From positions 1 to 6,250 of the forward strand of contig QHTY01000237.1 in NCBI GenBank assembly GCA_003220985.1: 6,250 nucleotides of DNA. The letters are read 5' to 3'. Position 1 is the first letter of the stretch. Each line of letters begins with the position of its first letter. This document shows positions 5,249 through 6,250 of the stretch, piece after piece. The notes below the pieces were generated by a model that saw nothing but the letters and a program-made list of their open reading frames with translations, was not told where the DNA came from and made no database searches. A program made the position numbers and the translations under genes. The DNA is from Gemmatimonadota bacterium. Lineage in GTDB: Bacteria; Gemmatimonadota; Gemmatimonadetes; Gemmatimonadales; GWC2-71-9.

Positions 5249-5534
5249 TCCCCGGCCTACCGTCGCCGCGGGCGCGGCCCTTCGGGCAACTCCTCAGGAG
5301 CTCCGCCTCGTTTACGACGGCTACTATGCGTACTTCGGCCGCTACCAGCTGAGTGCGCGGGGGGACTCAGTCACGCACTTCATCGAGGCGAGCTTACACC
5401 CCGAAGAGGTGGGGAGTGTCTACCGACGCGCCGTGCGCGTGGACGGAGATCGTCTTTTCATCACATCGCAATTCATCGACGCTACCGACCACGTACTTCA
5501 CCGTCGCTGTCTGAGGTTCAACCGGGTGCGTTGA
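5019..5534 (+). CDS. Secreted Lipocalin_5-like protein
   Basis: A 171-residue protein. A short signal-like head (MSQLGSAMIGVLAVFSAPRC, then VAQ) precedes the mature domain. Recognised features of the Lipocalin_5 type (PF13924, from memory) are LVGTWRLES (32-40), PTGEIRYDATGHMAVQFMR (58-76), YDGYYAYFGRYQL (99-111), VTHFIEASLHPEEVG (118-132) and GDRLFITSQ (143-151). Together these cover the family's usual length, so the domain looks complete. The head lacks the usual positive residues, so export is likely but not certain; starting at ATG 5040 instead would give a poor signal peptide. It follows the damaged coiled-coil gene; its ribosome site lies 23 bases after that gene's original stop. A hydrolase gene follows 21 bases downstream. 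Lipocalin_5 proteins are mostly uncharacterised; small-molecule binding is inferred from the fold. Confidence 0.88.
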   Translation: MSQLGSAMIGVLAVFSAPRCVAQTPTPRAAALVGTWRLESIVDTLPDRSLYSWLGARPTGEIRYDATGHMAVQFMRDPRPTVAAGAALRATPQELRLVYDGYYAYFGRYQLSARGDSVTHFIEASLHPEEVGSVYRRAVRVDGDRLFITSQFIDATDHVLHRRCLRFNRVR

Positions 5535-5555
5535 CGCGGTTATCGGGGGTAGCCC

Positions 5556-6250
5556 ATGCAACGGCGTAAAGTCATTCGCCTCCGGTACGCGGGCTTGCTC
5601 CTGCTGCTCAGCACCGTCCCCCAGGCCGGCGCCCAGACCGCGACACTGGCGGGATTGACGGACAACTGGTTCGTCACCAGCGATAGCGTGCGGCTCCACT
5701 ACCTGAGCGGCGGATCCGGCTCTACGATCGTCTTCGTGCCGGGCTGGACGATGCCGGCCGATATCTGGGGGCCACAACTCCGCTACTTCGCTCGGTCCCA
5801 CCGCGTTATCGCCCTGGACCCGCGCTCACAGGGTGCCTCCGAACGGGTCAGCGAGGGGAACTTCGTCGGTCGTCGCGCACAGGATGTTCACGAGCTCTTG
5901 CACCACCTCGGGGCGCAACATGTGGTCCTGGTCGTCTGGTCCCTCGGGGTCGTGGAAGCTCTTGAGCTGGTCGAACGATTCGGCACTGCAGACATCGCCG
6001 GCCTGGTGCTGGTGGACGGCCTCATCTGGGTCAGTCCAAACTCCAGCGCTGCGGGGTTCGTCGACTCGACGCTGGTCCGGCTGCTTCGTGACCGTCGGAC
6101 CTTCACGGCGGCGTTCGTGCGCGACATGTATCGGACACACCGGGATCCGCAATACCTGAAGCAGTTGACGCGTGTGGCTCTCTCCACTCCGACTCCGACC
6201 GCATACACGCTCTTTGCGAGCACGTACGCGGTGGGGCGCAGGGATTGGCG
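5556..6250 (+). CDS. Secreted alpha/beta hydrolase, 3'-partial
   Basis: A hydrolase of the alpha/beta fold. It has no stop before the window end, so only 231 residues are seen. ATG 5556 is preceded by GGGGGT with 5 bases between. A signal peptide is clear (MQRRKVIRLR, hydrophobic LLLLLSTV, cleavage near AGA-Q at 26-27), so the enzyme acts outside the cytoplasm. The domain follows: RLHYLSGGSGSTIVFVPGW (46-64, oxyanion-hole region), VIALDPRSQGAS (84-95), VVLVVWSLGVVEALELV (123-139) with nucleophile Ser129, and IAGLVLVDG (147-155). The catalytic acid and His should lie beyond the edge. The nucleophile elbow reads V-W-S-L-G rather than the usual G-W-S-x-G; position 127 is GTC, one base from GGC. 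The substrate cannot be told; esterase or lactonase-like activity is a guess. It probably shares the operon of the preceding lipocalin gene. Confidence 0.9.
   Translation, partial: MQRRKVIRLRYAGLLLLLSTVPQAGAQTATLAGLTDNWFVTSDSVRLHYLSGGSGSTIVFVPGWTMPADIWGPQLRYFARSHRVIALDPRSQGASERVSEGNFVGRRAQDVHELLHHLGAQHVVLVVWSLGVVEALELVERFGTADIAGLVLVDGLIWVSPNSSAAGFVDSTLVRLLRDRRTFTAAFVRDMYRTHRDPQYLKQLTRVALSTPTPTAYTLFASTYAVGRRDW

Overview
The window is GC-rich bacterial chromosome (roughly two-thirds G+C by eye), with every supported gene on the + strand. The style suggests a soil or sediment Gemmatimonadota-like bacterium: a membrane-headed Ser/Thr kinase, a DUF1272 zinc-knuckle protein, small secreted lipocalin-like proteins, and small proteins made of a membrane segment plus coiled coil ending in a [E/V]RLDF-type motif. 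This placement rests on resemblance and was not searched; Acidobacteriota or another GC-rich phylum remains possible.

Left part (1-3307): the 3' part of a membrane Ser/Thr kinase gene, cut by the window edge; a membrane protein with an N-terminal helical module; a 63-residue DUF1272 zinc-knuckle protein; a secreted lipocalin-like protein; and an unrecognised membrane-anchored protein with an exported domain. Two of these genes have a TANNNT box 6-9 bases before the ATG and no Shine-Dalgarno sequence, which suggests leaderless transcripts.

Middle part (3308-5018): a 349-base spacer that is not empty, followed by a family of small membrane-plus-coiled-coil proteins. There are three genes (3657, 4416, 4649) plus a deleted copy in the spacer (3416-3535). 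All share a C-terminal tail close to ERLDFAERLL but have different N-terminal heads. A small lipoprotein gene (3898) sits between the first two. Start and stop codons overlap along the chain, so this looks like a translationally coupled operon. The third gene carries a perfect 17-bp tandem duplication that shifts its frame, removes its expected stop at 4984 and drives the ORF 230 bases into the next gene. Deleting one unit restores a 106-residue protein with a normal family tail and normal operon spacing.

Right part (5019-6250): a secreted Lipocalin_5-like protein with a strong Shine-Dalgarno sequence, then a secreted alpha/beta hydrolase that runs off the right edge and has Val at the first Gly of the nucleophile elbow.

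I see no RNA gene, CRISPR array, insertion sequence or convincing terminator. The best candidate for something undescribed is the decaying and diversifying coiled-coil family at 3416-4986. No molecular role can be read from the sequence.
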